A stretch of 64,000 bases of DNA from Chloroflexi bacterium UBA6077 (lineage in GTDB: Bacteria; Chloroflexota; UBA6077): contig DIXP01000112.1 of NCBI GenBank assembly GCA_002436065.1, forward strand, positions 62,001 to 126,000, written 5' to 3'. A program made the translations under genes and the position numbers. Below are positions 34,130-43,091 of this stretch, one piece after another. The notes under the pieces are model-generated. The model was not told where the DNA came from. It was given only the letters and a program-made list of their open reading frames with translations, and made no database searches. The stretch's first letter is position 1, and each line of letters begins with the position of its first letter.

Positions 34130-34385
34130 TCGCCCACAGATACCCCATCTCCACCCTCACTCCGGAGCTCACGCCGGGACAGGATACCAAAACTGGCAAG
34201 AGGGGTCACCCAGGGAGAGTCGGAGTAGTGAGGTTGCACCCCAGCATGGCACGGCTGTTGCTTGTCCAACTTCGGCAAACAGGGGGCGCGCCACCGCGTG
34301 AGGGAGAGTCGAGGTTGAGAGATCCGAGCCGCGCCTCCAGGGATCGCGGTGTCCAGCCGGCGGCCTCGGAGAATGGAATCGCAGT

Positions 34386-35126
34386 ATGCCAAGCATAGCG
34401 GCGGTCGCGGATGTGCATTGCCACGAGCACATGCGTGGCCAGTTGGCAGAAACCTTCCGCGACGTGAACGATCGGGCCGACGTATTAGTGCTGGCGGGAG
34501 ACCTGACGTCCAGCGGGCAGCTGTCGGAGGCGCGGGAGCTGCTTCTGGAGCTCCGACCCGTGAGCATCCCCATCGTGGCCGTCCTCGGCAACCACGACTA
34601 CGAGCACCAGCAGTACGACCAGATCTACGACATGCTGAAGGCCAGCGGCATCCACGTACTGGACGGGGAGGGGGTCGAGTTGGAGTTGGGAGGGGAGAGA
34701 GTCGGCTTCGCGGGCACCAAAGGGTTCGCCGGGGGCTTCGGCCGCTACCTTCTGACAGGGTACGGGGAGCAAGTCATCAAGGATTTCGTCCTGTCGGGGA
34801 TCATCGAGGTGGAGAAGCTGGAGCGAGCGCTCTCTCAGCTTCAGACCGAGCGACGGGTCGCGATCCTCCACTACGCCCCTATCCGCGAGACGCTGAGCGG
34901 CGAGTCGCTAGAGCTGTATCCTTTCCTGGGCAACTCCGAGCTATCAAAGCCGATAGACAACTTCGGGGTGGAGGTGGTGTTCCACGGCCACAGCCATTAC
35001 GGATCTAGGTTCGGCCACACCAAAGCCGGCATCCCCGTGTTCAACGTCTCCCAGACCCTGGTATCAACCTATCATCTCTTCGAGCTCTCTGAGCGTATGC
35101 CGGCCTATGAAGCGGCGGATGAGTAG
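34386..35126 (+). CDS. Calcineurin-like metallophosphoesterase
   Basis: 246 residues with all family metal motifs: AVADVHCHEH (D8, H10), VLAGDLTSSG, VLGNHDYEHQQ, ILHYAP and FHGHSHYGS. Cytosolic, no signal peptide. Substrate unknown: such enzymes cleave phosphomonoesters, cyclic nucleotides or nucleic acids. ATG 34386 with GGAGAATGG about 11 bases upstream. Confidence 0.9.
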   Translation: MPSIAAVADVHCHEHMRGQLAETFRDVNDRADVLVLAGDLTSSGQLSEARELLLELRPVSIPIVAVLGNHDYEHQQYDQIYDMLKASGIHVLDGEGVELELGGERVGFAGTKGFAGGFGRYLLTGYGEQVIKDFVLSGIIEVEKLERALSQLQTERRVAILHYAPIRETLSGESLELYPFLGNSELSKPIDNFGVEVVFHGHSHYGSRFGHTKAGIPVFNVSQTLVSTYHLFELSERMPAYEAADE

Positions 35127-35220
35127 GGACGCGGCTCCACCAGAAGACTCTACTAGAACTGGGCCCAGACATCGTGCTAGGCTTTCCTCTGTTCGCACAT
35201 CGCCACACAGACCCTCATAG

Positions 35221-35262
35221 ATGTCATCCTGAGCGATAGCGAAGGATCTCCTGTTACAGGTG
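35221..35262. repeat. Partial TGTCAT(C/T)CTGAGCGA repeat arm
   Basis: TGTCATCCTGAGCGATAGCG followed by AAGGATCTCCTG, resembling one half of the element at 6193-6309 without its inverted arm. Confidence 0.5.
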
Positions 35263-35394
35263 GAACCTTCGCCCTCTCGGTATGATGGTGCTCATCACCT
35301 CTGCTGTGGCGACGAACTAGTTCGGAGCAACGCGGCCCGACTCACTGGCCCCCTCTGGCCAGAGAGGGTGTGGCCTGGCAAGAGTAGGGAGGTG

Positions 35395-36174
35395 ATGTGG
35401 CTCATGGTAGCTCTGGTAACCACTATGCACGACCCCGATGGACGGATGGTCGAAGCCACCCGGCGACTGTTTCCGAGACTCCTCAGGATCTATGAGGCCA
35501 TAACAGTCGCCCCCACCGCCCTGACATCTATCGGCACCCTGGAGGAATTGCGCGGCGCCATGGTGGAGCCGCTGGCGGCAGGCAACGACAGCATAGGTGC
35601 TGGCCGACGCCATGCCCTCCGCATGGGGCTGCAAACCGCGGCCTCCCACCTGCACTACTGCGACTTCGACCGTATCCTCCATTGGATAGGGCGCTATCCC
35701 GAAGAGCTGGCCACCGTCCTGAAGGGGATCCGACGGTATGATTACCTGTTGATTGGCCGCACCGACAGGGCGTTCGACACCCACCCTCGCGTCCAGCGTA
35801 ACACCGAGACCATAACCAACCATGCCTTTTCGCTCTGGTTTGGGCGCGAAGTGGATATCAGCGCCGGCTCCTGCGGGGTCTCTCGACGAGCATCCGAGCT
35901 ACTGCTGGCGAGGTCGGTTGCACCCACTAACGCCACCGACGCCGAGTGGCCCGCCCTGGTCCACCTGGCTCCATTTATGACCGTGGGGGATGTCCGCACC
36001 GAGGGGCTGGAGTTCGAGACACCGGACTACTACCGCGAGGAGATCGCCAGGATAGGCTCCCTCGGTGCCTGGCTTGAGGAGCGGTCGCGCCCCTTGGCAG
36101 GCTGGATCAGCCGCACGCGACTGACGTTGGAGTCGCTGGAGTCGGTGGCAGCGGTGGAGAGGGAGCGGGGCTGA
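35395..36174 (+). CDS. Conserved-looking unknown protein, possible GT-A-like nucleotidyl-sugar enzyme
   Basis: 259 residues from ATG 35395, close behind GGGAGG; ATG 35404 is the alternative with better spacing. It begins with a beta-strand (VALVTTMHDPDGRMVEATRRLFPRLLRIYEAITV). It then has HYCDFDRILHWI (Asp90, Asp92, a DxD-like pair), YDYLLIGRTDRAF and a DISAGSCGVSRRASELLL segment reminiscent of GT-A glycosyltransferases. The resemblance is by motif pattern only; no family name is claimed. Transcribed with the same strand as the metallophosphoesterase but 268 bases apart. Confidence 0.6.
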   Translation: MWLMVALVTTMHDPDGRMVEATRRLFPRLLRIYEAITVAPTALTSIGTLEELRGAMVEPLAAGNDSIGAGRRHALRMGLQTAASHLHYCDFDRILHWIGRYPEELATVLKGIRRYDYLLIGRTDRAFDTHPRVQRNTETITNHAFSLWFGREVDISAGSCGVSRRASELLLARSVAPTNATDAEWPALVHLAPFMTVGDVRTEGLEFETPDYYREEIARIGSLGAWLEERSRPLAGWISRTRLTLESLESVAAVERERG

Positions 36175-36175
36175 C

Positions 36176-36375
36176 CCCACCCCCCCCACGGGGAGAGGGG
36201 GAGACGAGAGCTCCCTCTCCCCGCGGGAGAGGGTCGGGGTAGGGGCTCGTTCGGTTGCCTCCCAGGCTCCTCCTCACCCCGTGACGCGAGTTGACGCAGC
36301 GTCACGCCTCTCCCTCATGGAAAGGGAATTGATCGCCCCCCTTCCCGTGTCGGGAAGGGGGGCAGGGGGGGTTAG
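36176..36375. repeat. Tandem palindromes of the CCCTCTCCC-GGGAGAGGG type
   Basis: Two GC-rich hairpins: CTCCCTCTCCCCGCGGGAGAGGG near 36211-36233, and CCCCCTTCCCG...CGGGAAGGGGGG near 36336-36366. They fill the gap between two convergent genes and may terminate both. Confidence 0.6.
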
Positions 36376-36376
36376 G

Positions 36377-36937
36377 TTACAGCGTCCCTATCCCTCGCAT
36401 GAAGCTGTGCTTCAGCAGGATGGGGTCGGTGGGGATGTTGGCGCTAGTAGGGGATGGGGCGATCTTAGCCAGAACGAACCAGGGGCCGTTGCCACCAAGG
36501 GCCTCCACCATAATCGCCTCGAACTCCCCCTCGTCCCGCGGCTCAGCCACCCTCGGGATGCCTGCCCCGCGAGCAATCTGCGCCAGGTTGACCCCCTTGC
36601 CCGTGTGGGTCGTCTGGCCACCGGTCAACTGGAACTGCTCGTTGTCCCAGACCACATGGACCAGGTTGCTGGGAGCAACGATGCCGATGGTAGCCAGGGA
36701 GCCGAGGTTCATCAGCAGCGACCCGTCCCCATCCAGCACCACCACCTTGCGCTGCGGTTGGGCGAGCGCCAGCCCGAGGCCGATAGAGGAGGGCATCCCC
36801 ATGGTGCCCAGGCTGTAGTAGTTCTGTGGGCGGTCGCACGCCGTCCACAGGTCGCGAGATGCGTTGCCCAGGTTCGCCACCACGATCTCATCCGAGAGAT
36901 GCTTTAGCAGCCTTCTGGTAGCCTCCAGCCTGTTCAT
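36377..36937 (-). CDS. ThDP enzyme C-terminal subunit, sulfopyruvate-decarboxylase-beta-like
   Basis: 186 residues. The ThDP/Mg motif is VVLDGDGSLLMNLGSLATIG, preceded by NYYSLGTMGMPSSIGLGLALAQP; this is the TPP_enzyme_C fold. As a separate small chain paired with an N-terminal-type chain it matches the ComD/ComE (sulfopyruvate decarboxylase) or phosphonopyruvate-decarboxylase arrangement. The reaction would be decarboxylation of a 3-substituted pyruvate. The start ATG 36937 overlaps the partner stop by 4 bases. Confidence 0.82.
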   Translation of the reverse strand: MNRLEATRRLLKHLSDEIVVANLGNASRDLWTACDRPQNYYSLGTMGMPSSIGLGLALAQPQRKVVVLDGDGSLLMNLGSLATIGIVAPSNLVHVVWDNEQFQLTGGQTTHTGKGVNLAQIARGAGIPRVAEPRDEGEFEAIMVEALGGNGPWFVLAKIAPSPTSANIPTDPILLKHSFMRGIGTL

Positions 36938-37440
36938 CGCCCGGGCCCTCCCGTCAACTCCTCGGATAGGATAAGCGCGACCGGCAGGTTACCTCGAAAA
37001 GCGGTGCCGCAGGCCCTGTCCACCATCGCTCGCACCTCCTCTGGACGGTAGAGAGTCGCGTGCTGGACGTCCAGGGTGTCCAACAGCGGCCTCAGCAGCG
37101 TTCCCCAGGGCATGAGGAAGGGGTTGGGCTCACCCATCTCCCCCCTTGGGCTGATGACCATCAGGAACGGAAGCTGCTGCGGCAGGCTCAAGGAGGCCAG
37201 GGCGTTCACACTGTTGCCCAGGCCGGTGCTCTGCAGCAGCATCGCTCCTCGCATCCCCCCCATGTGTGCCCCGGCGAGTATGCCCACGCCCTCCTCCTCC
37301 CTCGTGAGGGAGACGATCTGGAAGCTGCCGTCCCCCTCCAGCAGTTCGATCAGGCCGGAGAGCACGATATCCGGGATGTGGCAGATCAGCCTTACATCAT
37401 TTGCCTTGAGCCCCTCGCAAAACGCCTCTTCCCAACTCAA
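36934..37440 (-). CDS. ThDP enzyme N-terminal subunit, sulfopyruvate-decarboxylase-alpha-like
   Basis: 168 residues. The TPP_enzyme_N fold with the activating Glu in LTREEEGVGILAGAHMGG; LLQSTGLGNSVNALASL and PFLMVISPRGEMGEPNPF are typical of the alpha chain of sulfopyruvate and phosphonopyruvate decarboxylases. Start TTG 37440 behind GAGGAGGG. No coenzyme M or phosphonate genes are adjacent, so the physiological substrate is open. Confidence 0.82.
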   Translation of the reverse strand: MSWEEAFCEGLKANDVRLICHIPDIVLSGLIELLEGDGSFQIVSLTREEEGVGILAGAHMGGMRGAMLLQSTGLGNSVNALASLSLPQQLPFLMVISPRGEMGEPNPFLMPWGTLLRPLLDTLDVQHATLYRPEEVRAMVDRACGTAFRGNLPVALILSEELTGGPGR

Positions 37441-37654
37441 GGGCAGTCCCTCCTCTCATCACAGCCGAACAGGGGATGATCTTGTCGCCCCCTGGCTCCA
37501 ACTCCATTGAAAGCCGGAGAGAATGTAGCAGATGTTGCCTTTCGGGTCCACTCGTCTCCGTCTCCTTGCCGTAGCTAAAGGTTTTCCTCTATAGTGTAGA
37601 TTGCAATAGGTTGCGAAACGTCATCGTCAGTATCCACACAGGACCAACAGGACC

Positions 37655-38584
37655 ATGGGCAACCTGAGACTGCGCGTCGGAATCATCGCCTTCCTCGTCG
37701 CGGCTTTCCTCGCCGTTCTGTCGATCTCTGCCCCAGGCGTTATCTCCAACCCACCTGAGACTCCCGCCAAAGGTCAACTGCTGGCTCGGGAGTACTCCTC
37801 CATCGGCTACTTCCTGTACGTCCCCACCTCCGCCGACAGCATGAGGCCCCTGAGCGTGCTGGTCGCCCTCCGTGGCATCGGCGACAGGGCGGAGGACTTT
37901 GCCACGAGCCTGACGGCGGAGGCTGAGGCCAGGGGGTGGGTGCTGGTGGTACCCCAAACCCCTTACAATCCGGACTGGAAGAAGGTCGATGCCCTGAAGA
38001 GCGATGCCCAGAGCGAGATGCCCTGGCTGGAGTCCCTCCTGGAGTCTCTACCAGAGGAAACGTCGCTGAAGCTGAAGGACAGGGTCTTGCTGTACGGCTT
38101 CTCCCGAGGCGCCCAGTCGGCGCATCGTTTCGCCCTGATGTACCCCGAGCGGGTCCTAGGAGCCGCAATCATGTCAGCGGGGGCCTACACCCTGCCAGTG
38201 GACTGCAATCCGGCATCGGACGGAGAGACTCCTCTGGAGTTCCCACTGGGTGTCAGCGACATCAAGAGCTACTGCGGGGAGCCATTCGATCGGAACGAGG
38301 TGAAGCAGGTAGCCTTCTGGATCGGAGTGGGGGAGAAAGACAATGCTTCCGGAGAAGTGTCCGCCAGCTTCGACCGCTACATCGGCACCAACAGGGTCGA
38401 CCGCGCCAAGAGCTTCGCCAAGGCAATGACGGACCTCGGAGCCAAAACCGAACTGCAGCTCTTTCCAAACCTCGCCCATCAGGAGTCGGCCGAATCCAGG
38501 GAGAGGGCCTTCGACTTCCTCAAGACGATAGAGAAGGAGACCATCCTTGCAGGCCGGCCGAACCAGCAACCCAGCGACTACTGA
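37655..38584 (+). CDS. Exported alpha/beta hydrolase (esterase/phospholipase-like)
   Basis: 309 residues. An N-terminal hydrophobic signal or anchor (VGIIAFLVAAFLAVLSISA) precedes an alpha/beta-hydrolase domain. The nucleophile elbow is LLYGFSRGAQSAHRFALMYPE (GxSxG), with an oxyanion region LVALRGIGDRAEDF, a probable acid in GEKDNAS and the His in FPNLAHQESAE. Resembles predicted esterase/poly(3-hydroxybutyrate)-depolymerase-like proteins; substrate unknown. ATG 37655. Confidence 0.85.
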   Translation: MGNLRLRVGIIAFLVAAFLAVLSISAPGVISNPPETPAKGQLLAREYSSIGYFLYVPTSADSMRPLSVLVALRGIGDRAEDFATSLTAEAEARGWVLVVPQTPYNPDWKKVDALKSDAQSEMPWLESLLESLPEETSLKLKDRVLLYGFSRGAQSAHRFALMYPERVLGAAIMSAGAYTLPVDCNPASDGETPLEFPLGVSDIKSYCGEPFDRNEVKQVAFWIGVGEKDNASGEVSASFDRYIGTNRVDRAKSFAKAMTDLGAKTELQLFPNLAHQESAESRERAFDFLKTIEKETILAGRPNQQPSDY

Positions 38585-38593
38585 TCCTGACCC

Positions 38594-38740
38594 GTAGTGC
38601 AGGGCGCTCTGCCCTGCCGTCCAGTTGCCCCGCCTTGCGTGCCCCGCCTTGCGCCTTGGCCCATGGGGGCAGGGGTGGGTGGAGCAGGTGGCTATGACCG
38701 TGAACGCCAACGGGTGGCAGGGCACAAGGCCCTGCACTAC
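38594..38740. repeat. GTAGTGCAGGG...CCCTGCACTAC element, copy 1
   Basis: About 147 bases with inverted ends GTAGTGCAGGGC / GCCCTGCACTAC and a GC-rich centre. Same family as 50610-50747 and 55601-55734, with the central part reversed relative to those. Confidence 0.85.
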
Positions 38741-38782
38741 GTGGTATATCTCCCCCCTTAGCACCCCAACACCCATCACCCC

Positions 38783-38812
38783 TTGACCGCGATCCCCGCC
38801 CTTGCCTACAAT
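38783..38812 (+). promoter_or_regulatory. Probable promoter for HTH gene and ABC importer, with overlapping direct repeat
   Basis: TTGACC (38783-38788), 18-base spacer, TACAAT (38807-38812). A direct repeat TTGCATAGCTT, period 10-11, occupies 38812-38833 just downstream of the -10 and is a candidate regulator site. Confidence 0.5.
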
Positions 38813-38894
38813 TGCATAGCTTTGCATAGCTTCGTGGAGATTTGCCCCTCCTGATCGAGCCTTGCGAGTCCATCATTAGGAGTACAGGAGCAGT

Positions 38895-39524
38895 ATGGGC
38901 GCACCCAAACAGCCGCACCAGAGTGGAATATGGTTGACCCTGGAGCAGGCCAGCGAGAGGCTGGGGGTGCATTCCACCACCCTCCGGCGGTGGGCCAATG
39001 AGGGGGCTATCGATACCTTCGTCACCCCGGGCGGCCATCGGCGCTTTCGGGTGGCGGACGTCGAGCGATTCGCGCAGGGCCGCTCGACCCCATGTCTACC
39101 TGTCAGGGCCGAGCAAGGGTTGATCGACAGCGCCCTCGCCCAAACCCGCCAGGAGATCCCCAAGCAGCGATGGGTGGAGGCGTACCAGGAGGAGGATCGA
39201 GAGAATCACCGGCAGCTCGGCCGCCAATTGATGGGACTGGTGCTCCAGTACCTGGCCCGCCCCGACGACTGCCCTGAACTGCTACGAGAGGCTCGCCTCA
39301 ACGGTGAGCAGCACGGCCGGTGGGGGGTAGCCCGCGGACACTCCCTGGTCGACCTGTTGCAGGCCGTCAGCTTCTTCCGGACTACCATGGTGGAGACGGC
39401 GCTTCTTCAGTTGCCCCACTCCATCGAGACCCGATCGGAATCGGGTGTTCGCCTGCTACGCCGCATCGAGAGGTTGCTGAGCGAGGTGCAGGCAGGAGTA
39501 GTCGAAATCTACGGAGGTAAGTAG
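38895..39524 (+). CDS. MerR/excisionase-type HTH regulator with unknown helical C-terminal domain
   Basis: 209 residues. The N-terminal winged HTH is WLTLEQASERLGVHSTTLRRWANEGAIDTFVTPGGHRRFRVADVERF (about residues 12-58). The C-terminal part (QLMGLVLQYLARPDD...GVARGHSLVDLLQAVSFFRTTMVETALLQL) is all-helical and resembles the sensory helical domain seen before kinase or CdaR/RsbR-type regulators. ATG 38895 has CAGGAG. Its stop is one base from the in-frame region of the following ABC gene, so it probably regulates that importer. Confidence 0.82.
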   Translation: MGAPKQPHQSGIWLTLEQASERLGVHSTTLRRWANEGAIDTFVTPGGHRRFRVADVERFAQGRSTPCLPVRAEQGLIDSALAQTRQEIPKQRWVEAYQEEDRENHRQLGRQLMGLVLQYLARPDDCPELLREARLNGEQHGRWGVARGHSLVDLLQAVSFFRTTMVETALLQLPHSIETRSESGVRLLRRIERLLSEVQAGVVEIYGGK

Positions 39525-39607
39525 TGGCTGGCATCGACCTTGCCATGGGGATTCATAAGGATGCGTTTCCCCTTCCCAAGCCCACACCCAACTCAACGGA
39601 GAGTCGA

Positions 39608-41203
39608 ATGTCCAGATCCCATACCCTCATGCTGGCCCTGTTGGTCCTGCTCGCAGCTGCGACGATTGGGGGCTGCTCCCAGACCCAACCCTCGGACGCG
39701 GGAGGAGGAGATACCCTCATTCGAGCCATGGCGGCGGAACCGTCGATCCTCGACCCCCAAGGCCCAGCCAGCTCGGGCCTAAGTCTGGTAACGCCCTACC
39801 TGTTCGACACCCTGGTCACTCGTCAGACAGACGGCAAGTACGCCGGCCAGTTGGCGGAAAGCTGGTCGGTGTCATCCGACGGTAGGACCATAGAAATGAA
39901 GCTGAAGAGCGGCGTCAAGTTCCATGATGGATCGCCCCTGAACGCCGCCGCCGTCGCCTTCACCTTCGAGCGGTTCAAGACCGCTGGGACCAAGTCGCCC
40001 ATTTACGGCAGTATTCAGGAGATCGGGCGTGTGGAGCCGCTCGACGAGTTGACCGTGCGCTTCAGCTTCGCGGAGCCCAACGCCACCTTCTGGAGCACCA
40101 TAGCGATGCCCTACGCAGGCATCCTGAGCCCCTCGGCGGTGCAATCCGCGGGCGACGAGATGGGCTCGAAGCCGGTCGGGACCGGCCCCTTCCGTCTGAG
40201 CGAGTGGGCACGCGGAGTGAGCATCACCCTCACCCGAAATCCCGACTACCAATGGGGGCCCGCGGAGGTGAAGAACCGAGGGCCCGTCCACATCCAGAAG
40301 CTGGTCTTCAAGATCGTACCCGACGCAGGCACGCAGCTGTCGGCCCTTCGCTCGGGTGACGTGGACGTCGTGTTCGTCAACGACCCCGGGCAGGTGGCCG
40401 CGCTGGAGAAGGAGACGGGGCTCAGGACGGAGCCTGCCGGCATCGACGCCCTCGTCTACCTTGGATACAACTGCGCCAAGCCACCCTTCAACGAGGTGAA
40501 GGTCAGACAGGCACTCTCACACGCTGTCGACAAGTCCGCGATAGTCAAGACCGCCCTCGCCGGTCTCGGGACCGAGGCGAACACCCCACAGCCCCCCAGC
40601 TGGCTGGGCTACAGCACGGAGCTGAAGGGTTATGGCCAAGACTACGACCCGGCCAGAGCCAGGACACTTCTCAAGGAGGCAGGCTTCACACAGTCCTCTG
40701 ATGGCGGGTGGGAACGAGACGGCAAGAAGTTGGAGGCGAAGCTGCTAACCTCGACGCGGGCACCCAACGAGGCCATCGCCACCCTGCTGCAGAGCCAGTT
40801 CAAGGCGCTGGGGATACCGGTGGAGATCCAGCAACTGGACTCCGCCGCGGTGATGAAGGCGAACAACGAGGGGGCGTTCGACCTGCTGCTCTGGCGCTAC
40901 GACTGGAACGATCCGAACGCACTCAACATCTACCTGTCTTCCAGCCGGATCCGGGAGACCAACCGGGTGTTCTACTCCAACCCGAAGGCCGACGCCCTGT
41001 TCGATCGCGGGCTGCACGAGTTGGATCAGGAACGGCGCGCCCAGCTCTACCAGGAGGTGCAGAAGATCATCCTAGCGGATGCGCCCTGGCAGCCGCTGTA
41101 CCACCCCACTGAGATGATGGCATCCCGTCAGCGTGTGAAGGGTATGGCCATCGGGTCTATGGGGCGGATGCTGGTCAACGACGTGACCATGGACGGCCGG
41201 TGA
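39608..41203 (+). CDS. ABC transporter substrate-binding lipoprotein, family 5
   Basis: 531 residues from ATG 39608 (GGAGAG upstream). The lipobox is ATIGGC after a hydrophobic signal. The SBP_bac_5 domain has DTLVTRQTDGKYAGQLAESWSVSSDGRTIEMKLKSGVKFHDGSPLNAAAVAFTFERFK and VRQALSHAVDKSAIVK. It captures peptides, nickel-type complexes or opines/sugars outside the membrane; specificity not readable. Followed by two permease genes; no ATPase gene is present in the cluster. Confidence 0.94.
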   Translation: MSRSHTLMLALLVLLAAATIGGCSQTQPSDAGGGDTLIRAMAAEPSILDPQGPASSGLSLVTPYLFDTLVTRQTDGKYAGQLAESWSVSSDGRTIEMKLKSGVKFHDGSPLNAAAVAFTFERFKTAGTKSPIYGSIQEIGRVEPLDELTVRFSFAEPNATFWSTIAMPYAGILSPSAVQSAGDEMGSKPVGTGPFRLSEWARGVSITLTRNPDYQWGPAEVKNRGPVHIQKLVFKIVPDAGTQLSALRSGDVDVVFVNDPGQVAALEKETGLRTEPAGIDALVYLGYNCAKPPFNEVKVRQALSHAVDKSAIVKTALAGLGTEANTPQPPSWLGYSTELKGYGQDYDPARARTLLKEAGFTQSSDGGWERDGKKLEAKLLTSTRAPNEAIATLLQSQFKALGIPVEIQQLDSAAVMKANNEGAFDLLLWRYDWNDPNALNIYLSSSRIRETNRVFYSNPKADALFDRGLHELDQERRAQLYQEVQKIILADAPWQPLYHPTEMMASRQRVKGMAIGSMGRMLVNDVTMDGR

Positions 41204-41211
41204 GGTCGTCC

Positions 41212-42141
41212 ATGTCCGGCTACCTGGTGCGGCGAGTCGCGGCTATGGTGGTCACAGCGCTGGCCGTGAGCTTCGTCGCATACGTAGGGCTCACCTTTGC
41301 GCCGGGCGACGCGGCCGAGATGCTGATCGGGGAGAACGCCTCGGCCGAGCAGGTGGCGGCGCTGCGCAGCCAGATGAGGCTTGACGCGCCCCTGTGGGAG
41401 CGATACGGCGACTACATGGGGAGAGCCCTGACCCGTGGCGACCTGGGTCAATCGCTGGTAAGCGGACGCAGGGTGACCGATCTACTGATGGAGAGGCTCC
41501 TTCCCACCCTGATTCTCGCCCTGGTCGCCATGGGGCTGGCCACAATCCTCGGGCTGGCAGTGGGGTTGCTGGCGTCGGCCCGGCCCGGGAGCCGGCTGGA
41601 CCTGCTGGCCGTGGGCGGCACCGTGCTGGGTCTGGCCCTGCCTCCTTACTGGGTGGCCCTCCTGCTGGTCATGCTCTTTTCTATCCATCTGGGCTGGTTG
41701 CCGGTCTTTGGTTCGGGAACTCTGGCCCATCTGGTGATGCCGGCTGTAACCCTGGCCCTGCCAACGGCCGCCGTTATTGCCCGACTGGTACGCTCCAGCG
41801 TGTTGGAGGTGAAGAGCGCCGATTTCGTCCGCACGGCCCTCTCCAAGGGACTAACCCCCAATCGGGTGCTCTTCCAGCATGTCCTGCCCAACGGCCTCCT
41901 CCCGGCCCTCACCCTGCTTGGGCTCAACCTGAGCCACCTGGTGGGAGGAGCTTTCGTGGTGGAGACGATCTTCGCCTGGCCGGGCCTCGGCCGCCTCACT
42001 GTGCAGGCAGTGTTCGACCGCGACGTACCGGTGGTGATGGGCGCCGTCCTGCTGGTGGTGCCGCTCTGCCTGGGCATCAACCTGCTGGTAGACCTTCTAC
42101 ACGCGGCGCTGGATCCTCGCGTGCGGCACGAGGCGCTATGA
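41212..42141 (+). CDS. ABC transporter permease, DppB/OppB type
   Basis: 309 residues, six predicted helices. MSGYLVRRVAAMVVTALAVSF is the typical DppB N-terminus. LRLDAPLWERYGDYMGRALTRGDLGQSL-type loop, RLVRSSVLEVKSADFVRTALSKGLTPNRVLFQHVLPNGLLP (EAA loop) and VVETIFAWPGLGRL follow. Start at ATG 41212 with GAGGT; GTG 41200 overlaps the previous stop. Confidence 0.94.
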   Translation: MSGYLVRRVAAMVVTALAVSFVAYVGLTFAPGDAAEMLIGENASAEQVAALRSQMRLDAPLWERYGDYMGRALTRGDLGQSLVSGRRVTDLLMERLLPTLILALVAMGLATILGLAVGLLASARPGSRLDLLAVGGTVLGLALPPYWVALLLVMLFSIHLGWLPVFGSGTLAHLVMPAVTLALPTAAVIARLVRSSVLEVKSADFVRTALSKGLTPNRVLFQHVLPNGLLPALTLLGLNLSHLVGGAFVVETIFAWPGLGRLTVQAVFDRDVPVVMGAVLLVVPLCLGINLLVDLLHAALDPRVRHEAL

Positions 42142-43091
42142 CCACCGCAGAGAGAACCGGCAGAGCCACCAACGCTTGCGACATTCAGTGTGAGGGCCGG
42201 CAGAGCCGCCGGCCCGAGTCCGGGATTTGGCTCATCGTTGATGCGAAGAACGGCCTCGCGGACGCCCTCAGCCGCAACCCCGCCCTCAGCCTCGGGCTCG
42301 TCCTGCTCGCCCTGGTGGCGCTGCTTGGTCTGATCGTCCCGCCGTTGACAGCCTACGCGCCGGACCAGGTGATCCCCAATGCCCGGCTGCAGCCCCCAAG
42401 CCTAGCCCACCCCTTCGGGACCGACCAACTGGGCAGGGACCTCCTGGTGAGGGTAGCCTACGGCGCCCACCTGGCAGCCAAGACGGCGCTCCTGGCGGCC
42501 GGGATCTCTCTCGTCGTCGGCCTGGTGCTGGGGAGTCTGGCCGGATACTACGCGGGGGGGATCGATCAACTGATCTCCCGGTTCATGGATGGCTGGCTCG
42601 CCCTTCCCGGCACGCTGGTGGCGGTGGTGATAGTCGCCCGGCTGGGGGCCTCCCTGGACAACCTTATCCTTGCCCTCGGCTTCATGGGAGTCCCAACCTT
42701 CTATCGGATCGTCAGGAACAGCACCCTTTCCGCCCGCCGCATGCCCTTCGCCGAGGCAGCCATCGCCCTGGGTGCGACAGACCGCCGGGTCATGTGGCGG
42801 CACGTCCTTCCCAATATCCTGTCCCCCATCATCGTGCTCACCTCCTCGCGGCTGGGGATAGTGCTCTTGACCGGCAGCAGCCTCAGCTTCATCGGCCTCG
42901 GAGCCCAGCCGCCAATGCCCGAGTGGGGGGCGCTGCTGGCTGCCGGCAAGAACTACCTGGAGACCGCCTGGTGGTTGGGCGTTTTCCCTGGGCTCGCCAC
43001 CACGATCTCGGTGGTGGGGCTCAACCTACTGGGTGACGGCCTCCGGGACTTCCTGGATCCTCGAATGAGAAATGGGCACCTGGGGCCATAA
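42138..43091 (+). CDS. ABC transporter permease, DppC/OppC type
   Basis: 317 residues from ATG 42138, overlapping dppB as ATGA. LARNPALSLGL-type start (ALSRNPALSLGLVLLALVALLGL), then HPFGTDQLGRDLLVRVAYGAHLA and the EAA loop FAEAAIALGATDRRVMWRHVLPNILSPI. The first 35 residues (RTGRATNACDIQCEGRQSRRPESG) are atypical: they are Arg-rich and encoded partly by a palindrome at 42194-42215. The family N-terminus is normally less basic, so the start may really be further in. Confidence 0.92.
   Translation: MTTAERTGRATNACDIQCEGRQSRRPESGIWLIVDAKNGLADALSRNPALSLGLVLLALVALLGLIVPPLTAYAPDQVIPNARLQPPSLAHPFGTDQLGRDLLVRVAYGAHLAAKTALLAAGISLVVGLVLGSLAGYYAGGIDQLISRFMDGWLALPGTLVAVVIVARLGASLDNLILALGFMGVPTFYRIVRNSTLSARRMPFAEAAIALGATDRRVMWRHVLPNILSPIIVLTSSRLGIVLLTGSSLSFIGLGAQPPMPEWGALLAAGKNYLETAWWLGVFPGLATTISVVGLNLLGDGLRDFLDPRMRNGHLGP
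42194..42215. repeat. Short palindrome within the 5' end of the DppC-type gene
   Basis: GGGCCGGC / GCCGGCCC arms around AGAGCC. A related GCCGGCAGAGCC-like stretch starts near 42157 (ACCGGCAGAGCCACC). Confidence 0.6.
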
